A stretch of DNA of 35,260 nucleotides from an uncultured Eisenbergiella sp. (GTDB taxonomy: Bacteria > Bacillota > Clostridia > Lachnospirales > Lachnospiraceae). A program made the translations under genes and the position numbers. The stretch is taken from the NCBI GenBank assembly GCA_947630215.1, contig CANRGX010000025.1, positions 1-35,260 of the forward strand, given 5' to 3'. Positions 1 to 8,139 of this stretch are shown here, one piece after another. Below the pieces are notes generated by a model. That model had not been told where the DNA came from, searched no databases, and worked only from the letters and a program-made list of their open reading frames with translations. Numbering within the stretch: the first letter of the stretch is position 1; the number at the start of each line of letters is the position of its first letter.

Positions 1-255
1 GACATTCTGACAGAAAAGGAAGACGGGAAATTTCTGCTGGATCTGTGGCGGGCCAATGAGGCCATCCTGCTGGCCGCTGGCATTTTGCCGGAGCATCTTT
101 TTGTGACGGATCTGTGCACCTGCTGCAATCCGGACTATCTGTTTTCCCACCGGGCCAGTCACGGGAAACGGGGCAATTTCTGTGCTTTTATCATGCTAAA
201 CGATCCGGCGCCGTCCGAAAATGGGGCCGAAAGGGAGGAAAAGCAGGGAAATTAA
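1..255 (+). CDS. pgeF: PgeF/YfiH (laccase-domain) family protein, C-terminal fragment
   Basis: This frame is open from the first base to a TAA at 253-255, so only the last 84 residues are visible and the start lies outside the window. The fragment contains a Leu-Cys-Thr-Cys-Cys stretch followed about ten residues later by Phe-Ser-His-Arg, and then a Gly-Lys-Arg-Gly-Asn-Phe segment. This is the C-terminal signature of the YfiH/YlmD/LACC1 'polyphenol oxidase' family, with the conserved metal-binding Cys and His. Members have been reported as purine nucleoside-cleaving enzymes and, in E. coli, as editing enzymes of peptidoglycan precursors (PgeF). The last 15 or so residues are hydrophilic and probably disordered. 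It lies 76 bp upstream of a response regulator on the same strand. The family call is fairly secure; the cellular role is inferred from relatives. Confidence 0.8.
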   Translation, partial: DILTEKEDGKFLLDLWRANEAILLAAGILPEHLFVTDLCTCCNPDYLFSHRASHGKRGNFCAFIMLNDPAPSENGAEREEKQGN

Positions 256-331
256 GGATTCTTTAAGAAAGATCCCGCTCATAGATTCAGATTTATATGG
301 TTCAATCACAGGTAACAGGAGGAAAAGAGGG

Positions 332-1027
332 ATGATGAATATACTGGTGTGCGACGATGACCGCGAGATCGTCGAGGCGATAGAGATCTATCTGGTACAG
401 GAAGGGTATCATGTGATCAAGGCTTATGACGGGGAGCAGGCGATTCGGGCGCTGAAGCAAAACGAGATCCACCTGCTGATCCTGGATGTGATGATGCCGA
501 AGCTGGACGGGATCCACGCTACGCTCAAGATCCGGGAGTACAGCAGCATTCCCATCATTATGCTTTCGGCAAAATCCGAGGACGCGGACAAGATCCTGGG
601 ACTGAATATCGGAGCGGACGACTATGTGACCAAGCCGTTCAATCCGCTGGAGCTGGTGGCGCGGGTCAAATCCCAGCTGCGCCGGTACACGAAGCTGGGC
701 AATCTGAACGTGGAGAACAACGCCGTATTCCGTGCGGGCGGCCTGGTCATCAACGACGATACCAAGGAAGTGACCGTGGATGACGAGCCGGTGCGTCTGA
801 CGCCCATCGAGTATAATATCCTCCTTTTGCTGGTAAAAAACCAGGGCCGCGTGTTTTCCATCGATCAGATTTACGAGAGCATCTGGGAGGAGGAGGCCAT
901 CGGGGCGGACAATACGGTGGCGGTGCATATCCGGCACATTCGCGAAAAAATTGAAATCAACCCCAAGGAGCCGCGCTATCTCAAGGTAGTCTGGGGCGTG
1001 GGATATAAGATTGAAAAGCAGGACTGA
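332..1027 (+). CDS. OmpR/VanR-like response regulator
   Basis: This is a 231-residue DNA-binding response regulator. An N-terminal receiver domain covers about residues 3-115. It has the acidic cluster Asp8-Asp9-Asp10, the phospho-acceptor Asp52 in a Leu-Asp-Val-Met-Met-Pro motif, Ser79 at the switch position and Lys101 before Pro. A C-terminal winged-helix (Trans_reg_C) domain follows at about 135-230. The frame is open further upstream, but the ATG at 332 is chosen because an AGGAGG at 317-322 sits nine bases before it and the protein then begins at the usual place for the family. The stop codon is 40 bases before the TTG start of the sensor kinase, so the two genes form a cognate pair. Its sequence style is closest to the VanR-like regulators of Firmicutes. 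Its target genes cannot be read from the sequence. Confidence 0.93.
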   Translation: MMNILVCDDDREIVEAIEIYLVQEGYHVIKAYDGEQAIRALKQNEIHLLILDVMMPKLDGIHATLKIREYSSIPIIMLSAKSEDADKILGLNIGADDYVTKPFNPLELVARVKSQLRRYTKLGNLNVENNAVFRAGGLVINDDTKEVTVDDEPVRLTPIEYNILLLLVKNQGRVFSIDQIYESIWEEEAIGADNTVAVHIRHIREKIEINPKEPRYLKVVWGVGYKIEKQD

Positions 1028-1052
1028 CGGCCGGAAAGCCGGTAGGCGAAAG

Positions 1053-1059
1053 AAGGGAG
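1053..1059 (+). promoter_or_regulatory. Ribosome binding site fixing the TTG start of the sensor kinase
   Basis: AAGGGAG ends eight bases before the TTG at 1068. The frame is also open from another TTG at 1011 inside the preceding gene, but that codon has no Shine-Dalgarno sequence. The next ATG at 1086 is too far from this site. Confidence 0.65.
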
Positions 1060-1067
1060 AGACCCGA

Positions 1068-3662
1068 TTGAAAAAGAAGCAGGAAATGGGAAAGACAAGA
1101 CGCGCGTTCCAGACGATCCTGCACCGGCTGTTTATCGCAGCGGCCGTGGTCATTATCGTGGCGCTGGCGTGCAACTCTACGGTGACGGTGGAAAACAACG
1201 GCAAGGTCTACCGGCAGAACATCGCCTTAAAAAAACAGGGCAGTTTTGAGGATTCCACGCTTTTTTACGATATTTTCAGGGAAGAACTGGATGGAATTAC
1301 CCGGATGGTGGTGATCAAAAGCCAGCTGGAGACGGACGGATCCTACAACGGCGCAAAAGAGGTGGACATCGCGCAGTACGCGCACCGGAACGAGGAGTTT
1401 TCGGAAACCGGCGCGACCGCCCGGTATCTGTTGGACGATCTGATCAAATGGGGGAACTACGGTCTGGTGACAGAGAGCGTATACGCCACCCAGGCGGAGC
1501 TGGATTCCTATTTTGCCACGGGCAGCAGTCCTTTTTTCATGCAAAACGATCTGACGGCGGGAGACTGGAAACAACAGAGCGAATCCACCCGCGCCATGCT
1601 GGCCCAATCCGTCAACGAGCAGGAGGAAGAAACCCTTTCCATGCGCATGATCGCACAGCTGCCCTCCAGCCGGGAGGAATATCTGCGCATGGCGGAAAGC
1701 CTGGGAAAATATGTGGAGGAGGACGATATTCTGAGGCTGGATATCCTGGTGCCCCGGTATCTTTCAGCCGAGGGGCTGGATCTGGCCGAATACGCTTCCG
1801 ACACGGCCGAATACGTGAAGCTGCGGGAGGATCTGCGCATCACTTCCAAGGATCTGTTTTATAATTTCACGGAATACTCCGGGCAGAAAAACTATTACGC
1901 CGCGTCCGCCACCAATGTCCGGTATTGCTACCGGCTGGCGGTGAACGGCGAAATCTGTTACTTTTCCAATGTGGAAGGGGATTTTAACGGCAAGAAAATC
2001 GACGAGATCACCCAGAAGTTTTCGGACTATGGGAAATACGTCTACTATAACGCGGATCGGTCGGAGATCCATACCAATACCCATATCGGCGCCGATCTGA
2101 TGAAAACGGTGATAGGAAGCTATCAGTATGCGTTCGGGGACAATACCCGGGTCTGGCTGGCGGTGGACGGTTCGTATCCGGCTGTGGACGGTTTTTCGGT
2201 GGCACGGGAGGCCTATAACCGTCTGATTCCCTATTACCTCTATCTGGCAGGCGCCGCGGTTATTTTCCTGCTGCTTTCCCTGCTGTCTTTGATCCGTCTG
2301 ACCCGGTTTGAAGGGCGGGTTGCCACGCAGGAGGGGTATCAGATTGCGCTGCGCAGAGAGGATCGGATGCCGACGGAGCCCTTTGTGCTGTTGGGGGCGC
2401 TTTCCTTTGCCGCTGTGCTGGCAGCAGGCTATGCAGGCTATTCCTTCTTCCTTTCCGCCTGGGAGGACGCGCTGCACAGTCTGTGGCTGCCCTGCTGCGC
2501 CGGGGTGCTGGCCCTGTTTGGGGACTATGTTTTCCTCTTTTTCTACCTGAGTCTGGTGCGCAGGGGAAAGGCGCATACGCTGTGGAAAAATTCTCTGCTG
2601 CGCTGGGTGCTGCAAAGGCTGCGCCGGGGCTTTTTGTCCCTTTACGATCACAGTCATATTCTGGTGCGGGCGATGATTCCCTTCGTCCTTCTGCTGGCGC
2701 TGAACCTGATTCTGGGCGGCAGCGGCGTGTTTGGCATCCTGTCCGCCGCCGTCATGGATGTGGCTGCGATTCTGCTTTTATACCGGGAGAAGACAAATCT
2801 GGGAGAGATTGTGGAATCCGCCCGGCGGATCGGAGGAGGAGATTTTTCCCTGAAGATTGACGCACAGAAGATGCACGGCGAAAACCGGACGCTGGCGGAC
2901 GCGGTCAACGGCATCGGGGACGGCATTAAGACGGCCGTGGAACAGAGCATGAAGGACGAGCGGCTCAAAGCCGATCTGATTACCAACGTGTCCCACGATA
3001 TCAAGACTCCGCTGACCTCCATTATCAATTTCGTCAATCTGCTCAAGCGGGAGGAGATCCAGGACGAACGTATCCGGAGCTATATTGATGTGCTGGACAG
3101 CAAGTCCCAGCGTTTAAAACAGCTGACCGACGATTTGGTAGAGGCTTCCAAGATCAGCTCCGGCAACATCTCCCTGCAGATGGAGCGCATCAATTTTGCG
3201 GAGCTGGTGAACCAGACCTGCGGGGAGTTTGCCGACAAGTTCCGGGAGCGCTGTCTGGAAATCGTGCGGAATATGCCGGAAAAGCCCGTTTACATCGAAG
3301 CGGATTCCCGGCGCATCTGGCGGGTGGTGGAGAATCTGTTTTCCAACGCCTGCAAATACGCGCTGGAGGGGACGCGGGTCTACCTGGAAATCCGTACGAT
3401 ACGGGAAGGAGAACGGGAATTTGCGATCTTTTCCATGAAAAATATTTCCGCTCAGGCGCTGAACATCCCGGCGGACGAACTGACGGAGCGTTTTATCCGG
3501 GGCGATATTTCCCGCAGCAGCGAGGGCAGCGGGCTGGGACTGTCCATAGCCAAGAACCTGACGGAACTGCAGAAGGGAAAATTTGAAATTTATCTGGACG
3601 GGGATTTGTTCAAGGTGCTGCTCACCTTCCCGTGTCTGGAGGAAGGACGGGAATCTCTATGA
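1068..3662 (+). CDS. Multi-pass sensor histidine kinase
   Basis: This is an 864-residue membrane kinase starting at TTG. One membrane segment lies at about residues 18-38. A long extracytoplasmic region of about 340 residues follows, rich in Tyr, Asp and Glu and not recognised as a named sensor domain. Four or five further hydrophobic segments lie between about 385 and 570, and then a short HAMP-like linker. The kinase core has the H-box Asn-Val-Ser-His-Asp-Ile-Lys-Thr-Pro with phospho-His643, an N-box Asn-Leu-Phe-Ser-Asn-Ala near 756-761 and a Gly-Ser-Gly-Leu-Gly-Leu box near 820. The core resembles VanS-like HisKA kinases. The membrane part is much larger than in VanS, which has two segments. 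It is co-transcribed with the regulator upstream, and its stop overlaps the ATG of the next gene (ATGA). The stimulus is unknown. Confidence 0.9.
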   Translation: MKKKQEMGKTRRAFQTILHRLFIAAAVVIIVALACNSTVTVENNGKVYRQNIALKKQGSFEDSTLFYDIFREELDGITRMVVIKSQLETDGSYNGAKEVDIAQYAHRNEEFSETGATARYLLDDLIKWGNYGLVTESVYATQAELDSYFATGSSPFFMQNDLTAGDWKQQSESTRAMLAQSVNEQEEETLSMRMIAQLPSSREEYLRMAESLGKYVEEDDILRLDILVPRYLSAEGLDLAEYASDTAEYVKLREDLRITSKDLFYNFTEYSGQKNYYAASATNVRYCYRLAVNGEICYFSNVEGDFNGKKIDEITQKFSDYGKYVYYNADRSEIHTNTHIGADLMKTVIGSYQYAFGDNTRVWLAVDGSYPAVDGFSVAREAYNRLIPYYLYLAGAAVIFLLLSLLSLIRLTRFEGRVATQEGYQIALRREDRMPTEPFVLLGALSFAAVLAAGYAGYSFFLSAWEDALHSLWLPCCAGVLALFGDYVFLFFYLSLVRRGKAHTLWKNSLLRWVLQRLRRGFLSLYDHSHILVRAMIPFVLLLALNLILGGSGVFGILSAAVMDVAAILLLYREKTNLGEIVESARRIGGGDFSLKIDAQKMHGENRTLADAVNGIGDGIKTAVEQSMKDERLKADLITNVSHDIKTPLTSIINFVNLLKREEIQDERIRSYIDVLDSKSQRLKQLTDDLVEASKISSGNISLQMERINFAELVNQTCGEFADKFRERCLEIVRNMPEKPVYIEADSRRIWRVVENLFSNACKYALEGTRVYLEIRTIREGEREFAIFSMKNISAQALNIPADELTERFIRGDISRSSEGSGLGLSIAKNLTELQKGKFEIYLDGDLFKVLLTFPCLEEGRESL

Positions 3663-4684
3663 TATCTTTTCAGTGCGATTATATGGAGGGCGCCCATCCG
3701 GCCCTGTTAAAAAGGCTGGTGGAAACCAACCTGGAGCAGACCGTCGGATACGGGGAAGATCCCTATTGCCGTGCGGCGAAGGAAAAAATCCGGGCGGCCT
3801 GCGGATGTCCGGAAGCGGAGATTTATTTCCTGGTGGGCGGCACGCAGACCAACGCTGCCGTCATAAAGGCTTTTCTGCGGCCCTTTCAGGGCGTGCTGGC
3901 CGCCGACAGCGGGCATATTAACGTCCACGAGGCCGGCGCCATAGAAGCGGGCGGCCACAAGGTACTGACGCTTCCGCAGCGGGAAGGGAAGCTGGAGGCA
4001 GAGACGCTGGAGACGTATTTACAGGCATTTTTTAAGGACGAAAGCCACTCTCATATGGTCTGTCCCGGCATGGTCTATCTTTCCCATCCCACGGAGTACG
4101 GGACGTTGTATACGAAACAGGAGCTTACCGGGATCAAACGGGTATGCAGCGCGTATGGCCTGCCGCTGTTTCTGGACGGCGCGCGGCTGGGATACGGGCT
4201 GGCCGCCGATGGGACGGATCTGACGCTTCCAGAGATTGCCGCGCTCTGCGACGCCTTTTCCATCGGTGCAACCAAAGTAGGGGCGCTGTTCGGGGAAGCA
4301 GCGGTATTTCCCAAGGGCGCGCCTGCAGGCTTCTTTACGCTGATGAAACAGCAGGGAGCGGTGCTGGCCAAGGGGCGGCTTTTGGGACTGCAGTTCGATA
4401 CGCTGTTTACGGACGGACTGTATCTGGAAATTTCCCGTCATGCCATTTCCATGGCCCAAAGACTGAAGGAGATCCTGAAAAAAAACGGGTGTCTGCTCTG
4501 GGTCGATTCCCCCACCAATCAGCAGTTTGTGATACTGAAGAAGGAAATGAGAGAACGGTTGTCCGGAAAGGTGGGATACGAGGTCTGGCAGGAGCTGCAA
4601 GACGGAGGGGCCGTGGCGCGCTTTGCCGTCAGCTGGGCCACGCAGGAGGCGGATTTGCAGGCGCTGGAACAGGCGCTGGCATAA
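3659..4684 (+). CDS. Threonine aldolase / beta-eliminating lyase family PLP enzyme
   Basis: This is a 341-residue fold-type I PLP enzyme. The fold markers are visible in order: a Gly-Gly-Thr-Gln-Thr-Asn cofactor-phosphate segment at about 60-65, Asp173 in Phe-Leu-Asp-Gly-Ala-Arg (pyridine-nitrogen ligand), and Lys206 in Gly-Ala-Thr-Lys-Val-Gly-Ala as the Schiff-base lysine. This matches the low-specificity L-threonine aldolase group, which cleaves threonine or allo-threonine to glycine and acetaldehyde. The same superfamily includes other beta-eliminating lyases, so the substrate is not certain. The ATG at 3659 overlaps the kinase stop by four bases and has GGAGGAAGG at 3638-3646. The frame extends to a GTG at 3632, which would lie inside the kinase. 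Coupling to the two-component pair may only reflect dense packing. Confidence 0.85.
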   Translation: MISFQCDYMEGAHPALLKRLVETNLEQTVGYGEDPYCRAAKEKIRAACGCPEAEIYFLVGGTQTNAAVIKAFLRPFQGVLAADSGHINVHEAGAIEAGGHKVLTLPQREGKLEAETLETYLQAFFKDESHSHMVCPGMVYLSHPTEYGTLYTKQELTGIKRVCSAYGLPLFLDGARLGYGLAADGTDLTLPEIAALCDAFSIGATKVGALFGEAAVFPKGAPAGFFTLMKQQGAVLAKGRLLGLQFDTLFTDGLYLEISRHAISMAQRLKEILKKNGCLLWVDSPTNQQFVILKKEMRERLSGKVGYEVWQELQDGGAVARFAVSWATQEADLQALEQALA

Positions 4685-4685
4685 A

Positions 4686-4716
4686 GAAGGCGTGCCGTTT
4701 AAAACTCCACGCCTTC
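4686..4716. terminator. Inverted repeat between convergent genes, possible terminator
   Basis: A perfect 9-bp stem (GAAGGCGTG at 4686-4694 with CACGCCTTC at 4708-4716) has a 13-base loop. It lies immediately after the stop of the PLP enzyme and overlaps the last codons of the minus-strand cobO. Read on the minus strand it is followed by TTTAT. There is no clear T-run on the plus strand, so bidirectional function is a guess. Confidence 0.45.
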
Positions 4717-5211
4717 CCGGGCCGCAACGCCTTTTTCATATGGATGCCTGATTTTTCGCATTTCGGTCAGATAGTCTGCGCATTCGAACAGAAAATCCGC
4801 GGGATCCCGGCCGGTGAGCACAATTTCTGTCTGTCCCGGACAGGAGAGCAGCTGTTTTAGCAAAGACACGTCCAGAAGCCCCCAGTTGACCGGATAGGTA
4901 ATCTCATCCAGTACCATGAGATCGCAGCTTTGCGTCTGCATCCGGGACAGCAGACGGTAGAGAATATCGTTGTGGATACCGGTCAGAGCGGCTTTGTCGG
5001 ATTCGCTCATGGAACGGTAGAACCCAAAATTTTTTTCACTTCTGAAAAGCTCCACCTGGGGAAGCAGCGCCAGCGCGTGCAGTTCCCCGGTGTCGTTTCC
5101 CTTCATGAACTGGGAAAAGCACACCCGCTTTCCCCTTCCTGCCGCCCGCACGGCAAGCCCGATGGCGGCGGTGGTTTTTCCCTTCCCGTCTCCCGTGTAT
5201 AAATGGATCAT
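4699..5211 (-). CDS. cobO: Cob(I)yrinic acid a,c-diamide adenosyltransferase (CobO/BtuR family)
   Basis: This 170-residue cytoplasmic enzyme transfers the adenosyl group of ATP to the cobalt of corrinoids, making the coenzyme B12 form. The protein opens with a P-loop of the inverted CobA/BtuR type, Gly-Asp-Gly-Lys-Gly-Lys-Thr-Thr at residues 7-14. It also has a Leu-Asp-Glu-Ile motif in the middle and the family's Thr-Gly-Arg-Asp-Pro near the C-terminus. The ATG at 5211 (minus strand) is set by a GGAAGGGAG six bases upstream; the much longer open frame beyond it runs antisense through the prepilin peptidase gene and is not real. No other cobalamin genes lie near. It could serve salvage of imported corrinoids or supply a B12-dependent enzyme elsewhere. 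The C-terminus is convergent with the PLP enzyme gene. Confidence 0.9.
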   Translation of the reverse strand: MIHLYTGDGKGKTTAAIGLAVRAAGRGKRVCFSQFMKGNDTGELHALALLPQVELFRSEKNFGFYRSMSESDKAALTGIHNDILYRLLSRMQTQSCDLMVLDEITYPVNWGLLDVSLLKQLLSCPGQTEIVLTGRDPADFLFECADYLTEMRKIRHPYEKGVAAREGVEF

Positions 5212-5331
5212 GGCGTTCTCCCTTCCGGTGCGTATCTGCCCCGTTTCTTTGTACCACGTTCTGTCCTTTTGCGCAAGAGAAGAAAAAGCGGCCGCTGGGT
5301 CGTTTCCCTCTGAAACCCCGGCGTTTCGCTG

Positions 5332-5361
5332 TTGCCTTGGGACCGTCTTTTGTGCTACAAT
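5332..5361 (+). promoter_or_regulatory. Sigma-A-type promoter with extended -10 for the prepilin peptidase gene
   Basis: TTGCCT at 5332-5337 is separated by 18 bases from TACAAT at 5356-5361, which is preceded by TG one base upstream (extended -10). It lies 58 bases before the ATG at 5420, in the divergent gap between cobO and this gene. Confidence 0.6.
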
Positions 5362-5419
5362 GACATTCGGGGAAATGGGAGAATCGGTTCGATGCGTTTT
5401 GTCCCGATAGGGAGGGAAA

Positions 5420-5854
5420 ATGGGACATACGCTGACGCAGGCGTGTTTTTGCGGCCTGCTTTTTTGGATCGCACAAAAAGATTTTAAAACCAGGCGGATC
5501 GAAGACGGGAGCCTTCTGGCGCTGTTTCTTTTGGGCGTGCTTTCCCTGCTGTCCGGCGGGGGGCCGGCGCTGCCGGAGCGGCTGTTGGGGATGGCCGCTG
5601 TGAGCGTCCCTTTTTTGGGTCTGGCCTTATTTTTGCCGGGCGCGATGGGCGGCGGAGACGTCAAGCTCATGGCGGCGGGCGGATTTTTTCTGGGAAGCAG
5701 GGGCATATGGACGGCTTTGCTTTTTGCCCTGCCGGGCAGCGCCGTTTTCTGTCTCTGGCTTCTGATCCGGAAAAAAGGAAGAAAGGCGGCCTTTCCTTTG
5801 GGCCCTTTTTTGTGCGCCGGAATGGCGCTGGCCTGTCTGTTGGGACAGCTGTAA
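5420..5854 (+). CDS. Stand-alone prepilin peptidase (A24A family), short form
   Basis: This 144-residue integral membrane protein consists only of the peptidase half of the PilD/ComC family and lacks the N-terminal methyltransferase/zinc domain of long forms. The two catalytic aspartates are visible: Asp21 in Gln-Lys-Asp-Phe-Lys-Thr-Arg-Arg-Ile, and Asp80 in Gly-Gly-Gly-Asp-Val-Lys-Leu. Four to five hydrophobic segments alternate with them, and a Phe-Pro-Leu-Gly-Pro-Phe segment near residue 125 is also typical. Such enzymes cleave the leader of type IV pilin-like or Tad/Flp pilin precursors at the membrane. No pilin, ATPase or secretin gene is present in the window, so its substrates are encoded elsewhere. 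A GGGAGGG ribosome binding site precedes the ATG. Confidence 0.85.
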   Translation: MGHTLTQACFCGLLFWIAQKDFKTRRIEDGSLLALFLLGVLSLLSGGGPALPERLLGMAAVSVPFLGLALFLPGAMGGGDVKLMAAGGFFLGSRGIWTALLFALPGSAVFCLWLLIRKKGRKAAFPLGPFLCAGMALACLLGQL

Positions 5855-5885
5855 GCGCAAGGGGCTGGCGCGGCAGGGAAAAATG

Positions 5886-5894
5886 TGTTACAAT
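5886..5894 (+). promoter_or_regulatory. Extended -10 element before the MATE gene
   Basis: TG at 5886-5887, one base, then TACAAT at 5889-5894 form a good extended -10, 40 bases before the ATG at 5935. No convincing -35 hexamer is found 17-18 bases upstream. The element resembles the one before the prepilin peptidase gene. Confidence 0.5.
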
Positions 5895-5934
5895 CCCTGT
5901 ACAGAAAGACCGATATGGGAAAAAGGAGGAAAGC

Positions 5935-7344
5935 ATGGAGGAACTGACAAAGGAAGAAGAAAAGAGACGGGCCCATTACCGGAAAATGACGCAGACCCCG
6001 ATTCCAAAGCTGGTATCCGGGCTGGCCGTGCCCACCATTATCAGTATGCTGACCTCCTCCCTTTACAATATGGCGGACACCTTTTTTGTGTCGCAGCTGG
6101 GGACCAGCGCAGCGGGTGCGGTGGGAATCGTATTTTCGCTGATGGCGATTATTCAGGCCATAGGGTTTACGCTGGGCATGGGAGCCGGGACGCTGGTTTC
6201 CCTGCATCTGGGCGCGAAGGAGCAGGAGGAGGCCACCTGTGCCGCCAGCACCGGATTCTTTTCGGCCATTGCGCTGGGCGGCCTGCTGGCGTTGTCCGGG
6301 ACCCTTCTGATCGATCCGCTGATGCGGGCGCTGGGCGCGACGGAAACGATCCTTCCCTATGCGCGCGCTTACGGGCAGTACATTCTGCTGGCCGCCCCCA
6401 TCATGTGTTCTTCCTTTGTGATGAACAATATTTTCCGGCAGGAGGGGAAAGCGGCCATGGGGATGCTGGGCATCACCACGGGCGGCCTTTTGAATATTGC
6501 GCTGGATCCGGTTTTCATCTTTGCCCTGAAGCTGGGGACGGCGGGCGCGGCCATCGCAACGGCTCTCAGCCAGACCGTCAGTTTTTGTATTTTGCTTTCT
6601 CTGTTCTTGACGGGCAAAAGCAATGTGCGGCTGCGCATTACCCGCGTGTCCCGCCGGGTAAAACTGTACGGCGAGATTCTCTGGAGAGGGTTCCCGTCCC
6701 TGTGCCGGCAGGGGCTGGCCAGTATTTCCAGCGTGTGCTTGAATGTCAACGCGGCGCTTTACGGAGATGCGGCCGTGGCGGCCATGAGCATTGTAGGACG
6801 GATCATGTTCTTTATGTTTTCCGCCATGCTGGGGCTGGGACAGGGGTTCCAGCCTGTGGCGGGCTTTAACTACGGGGCCAAAAAGTACAAACGGGTGGGA
6901 GAGGCCACCCGGTTTACCCTGTTTACGGGCGCTGCTGTCATGTTTTTATTTGCGGCGGCAATGTATGCCCTGGCGCCCCGGATCCTGTCGGCCTTCCGGC
7001 GGGACGATGCGCAGGTAATTGCCATCGGCGTTTACGCTCTGCGGGCCCAGTGTCTGATCATGCCGCTGTTTGGCGTCACCACCACCACGAATATGGCGCT
7101 GCAGTGTACGGGCCATTCGGGAGGCGCCACGTTTCTGGCCCTGTGCCGGCAGGGGATCTTTTTCCTTCCCCTGATCTGGGTGCTGCCGGTGTATTTCGGA
7201 CTGCGGGGCGTGCAGCTGGCCCAGCCGCTTGCGGATCTGTGTTCGCTTCTGGCGGGACTGCCGTTTCTGGTGTTTTTCCTGCGCAAGCTCGCCCGTCTGG
7301 AAAGCGAGACGAAAGGCGGCGCCGCTGACAGTGCGTTTTCCTGA
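5935..7344 (+). CDS. MATE-family multidrug/cation efflux transporter
   Basis: This is a 469-residue polytopic membrane protein with about twelve hydrophobic segments arranged as two homologous halves. The N-terminal half carries Pro-Thr-Ile-Ile-Ser-Met-Leu followed by Tyr-Asn-Met-Ala-Asp-Thr-Phe-Phe-Val, a clear MATE (MatE/NorM) signature. The second half has Gly-Leu-Gly-Gln-Gly-Phe-Gln-Pro-Val followed by an Asn-Tyr-Gly-Ala segment at the usual place. MATE proteins export cationic drugs or metabolites in exchange for sodium or protons; the substrate cannot be read here. The ATG at 5935 has AAGGAGGA at 5923-5930. The frame is open far upstream into the prepilin peptidase gene, but that part is a shadow. 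Length is normal for the family. Confidence 0.92.
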   Translation: MEELTKEEEKRRAHYRKMTQTPIPKLVSGLAVPTIISMLTSSLYNMADTFFVSQLGTSAAGAVGIVFSLMAIIQAIGFTLGMGAGTLVSLHLGAKEQEEATCAASTGFFSAIALGGLLALSGTLLIDPLMRALGATETILPYARAYGQYILLAAPIMCSSFVMNNIFRQEGKAAMGMLGITTGGLLNIALDPVFIFALKLGTAGAAIATALSQTVSFCILLSLFLTGKSNVRLRITRVSRRVKLYGEILWRGFPSLCRQGLASISSVCLNVNAALYGDAAVAAMSIVGRIMFFMFSAMLGLGQGFQPVAGFNYGAKKYKRVGEATRFTLFTGAAVMFLFAAAMYALAPRILSAFRRDDAQVIAIGVYALRAQCLIMPLFGVTTTTNMALQCTGHSGGATFLALCRQGIFFLPLIWVLPVYFGLRGVQLAQPLADLCSLLAGLPFLVFFLRKLARLESETKGGAADSAFS

Positions 7345-7383
7345 TGCTGTGTGGAAGAAGAAAAAGGGACAGGAGAGAGGACA

Positions 7384-8139
7384 ATGGCGAATACGGAAAA
7401 GGTGCGTTTGAATAAATACCTGTCGGAGAGCGGCGTCTGCTCCAGGCGGGAAGCGGACCGGCTGATTGCAGAAGGCCGGGTGACGGTCAACCAAAAACCG
7501 GCGCAGCCGGGCATGAAAGTCAGCGATCTGGATACCATTCTGGTAGGAGAGACTCCGGTGAAGGGCCGGGAGAAAAAGGTGGTGCTGGCGTACTACAAGC
7601 CGGCGGGCGTCACCTGTACACAACGGGATCGCCACGCCCAGGTGACCTTAAAGGACGTGCTGGATTATCCGGTGCGCGTCACCTACGCGGGACGGCTGGA
7701 TCGGGATTCCGAAGGGCTGCTTTTGATGACCAACGACGGGGATCTGATCAACGGGCTGATGCGCGCGGCCAACTACCATGAAAAGGAATATCTGGTGCGG
7801 GTGAATAAACCGCTGAGCGCCGAATTTTTAAAAAAGATGTCGGACGGTGTGTTCTTAAAGGATCTGGAGGTGACGACCCGTCCCTGTACGGTGAAAGAGG
7901 AGGGCAGATTTCTGTTCCGCATCGTTCTCACCCAGGGGCTGAACCGGCAGATCCGCCGGATGTGCCGCGCCTGCGGCTATGACGTGGTCAGCATCAAGCG
8001 GGTGCGCGTGGCCAATATCCTTTTGGGCAGACTCAATCCCGGGGATGTGCGGGTGCTTTCGGGCGAAGAAAAGCGGGAGCTCTATGAACGGGTGGCACGG
8101 AGGGAAACATGGACGAAAAAGAAAGAATGCAGGAATTGA
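7384..8139 (+). CDS. rluF: RluF/RsuA-family 23S rRNA pseudouridine synthase
   Basis: This is a 251-residue RNA-modifying enzyme. An N-terminal S4 RNA-binding domain (about residues 6-60, with Ser-Arg-Arg-Glu-Ala-Asp-Arg-Leu-Ile) is followed by the pseudouridine synthase domain. The catalytic residue is Asp106 in Gly-Arg-Leu-Asp-Arg-Asp-Ser-Glu-Gly-Leu-Leu. The later Gly-Leu-Asn-Arg-Gln-Ile-Arg-Arg-Met-Cys block is typical of the RluF subgroup, which modifies U2604 of 23S rRNA in E. coli; the exact target here is inferred. The ATG at 7384 is preferred over an in-frame GTG at 7351 because a GGAGAGAGG lies just before it. The 3' end overlaps ligA by 31 bases, so translation is probably coupled. 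Confidence 0.88.
   Translation: MANTEKVRLNKYLSESGVCSRREADRLIAEGRVTVNQKPAQPGMKVSDLDTILVGETPVKGREKKVVLAYYKPAGVTCTQRDRHAQVTLKDVLDYPVRVTYAGRLDRDSEGLLLMTNDGDLINGLMRAANYHEKEYLVRVNKPLSAEFLKKMSDGVFLKDLEVTTRPCTVKEEGRFLFRIVLTQGLNRQIRRMCRACGYDVVSIKRVRVANILLGRLNPGDVRVLSGEEKRELYERVARRETWTKKKECRN

Noticed and set aside
256-275. Imperfect hairpin GGATTCTT/AAAGATCC after the pgeF stop
   Set aside because: It has only eight pairs with one mismatch and one G-T pair and no T-run, so I do not call a terminator.
1011-1067. Upstream TTG start for the sensor kinase within the regulator gene
   Set aside because: It has no ribosome binding site, and the added residues are basic and not part of the membrane helix. 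The TTG at 1068 has a good site.
3659-4684. Reading the PLP enzyme as an output gene of the two-component system
   Set aside because: The four-base overlap shows co-transcription only. Nothing in the sequence links threonine cleavage to the kinase signal.
4699-6207. A very long minus-strand frame that includes cobO and extends upstream across the prepilin peptidase and MATE genes
   Set aside because: Only the last 170 residues have family features and a ribosome binding site lies at 5211. The upstream part is antisense to two well-supported genes and is of low-complexity Pro/Arg/Ser type.
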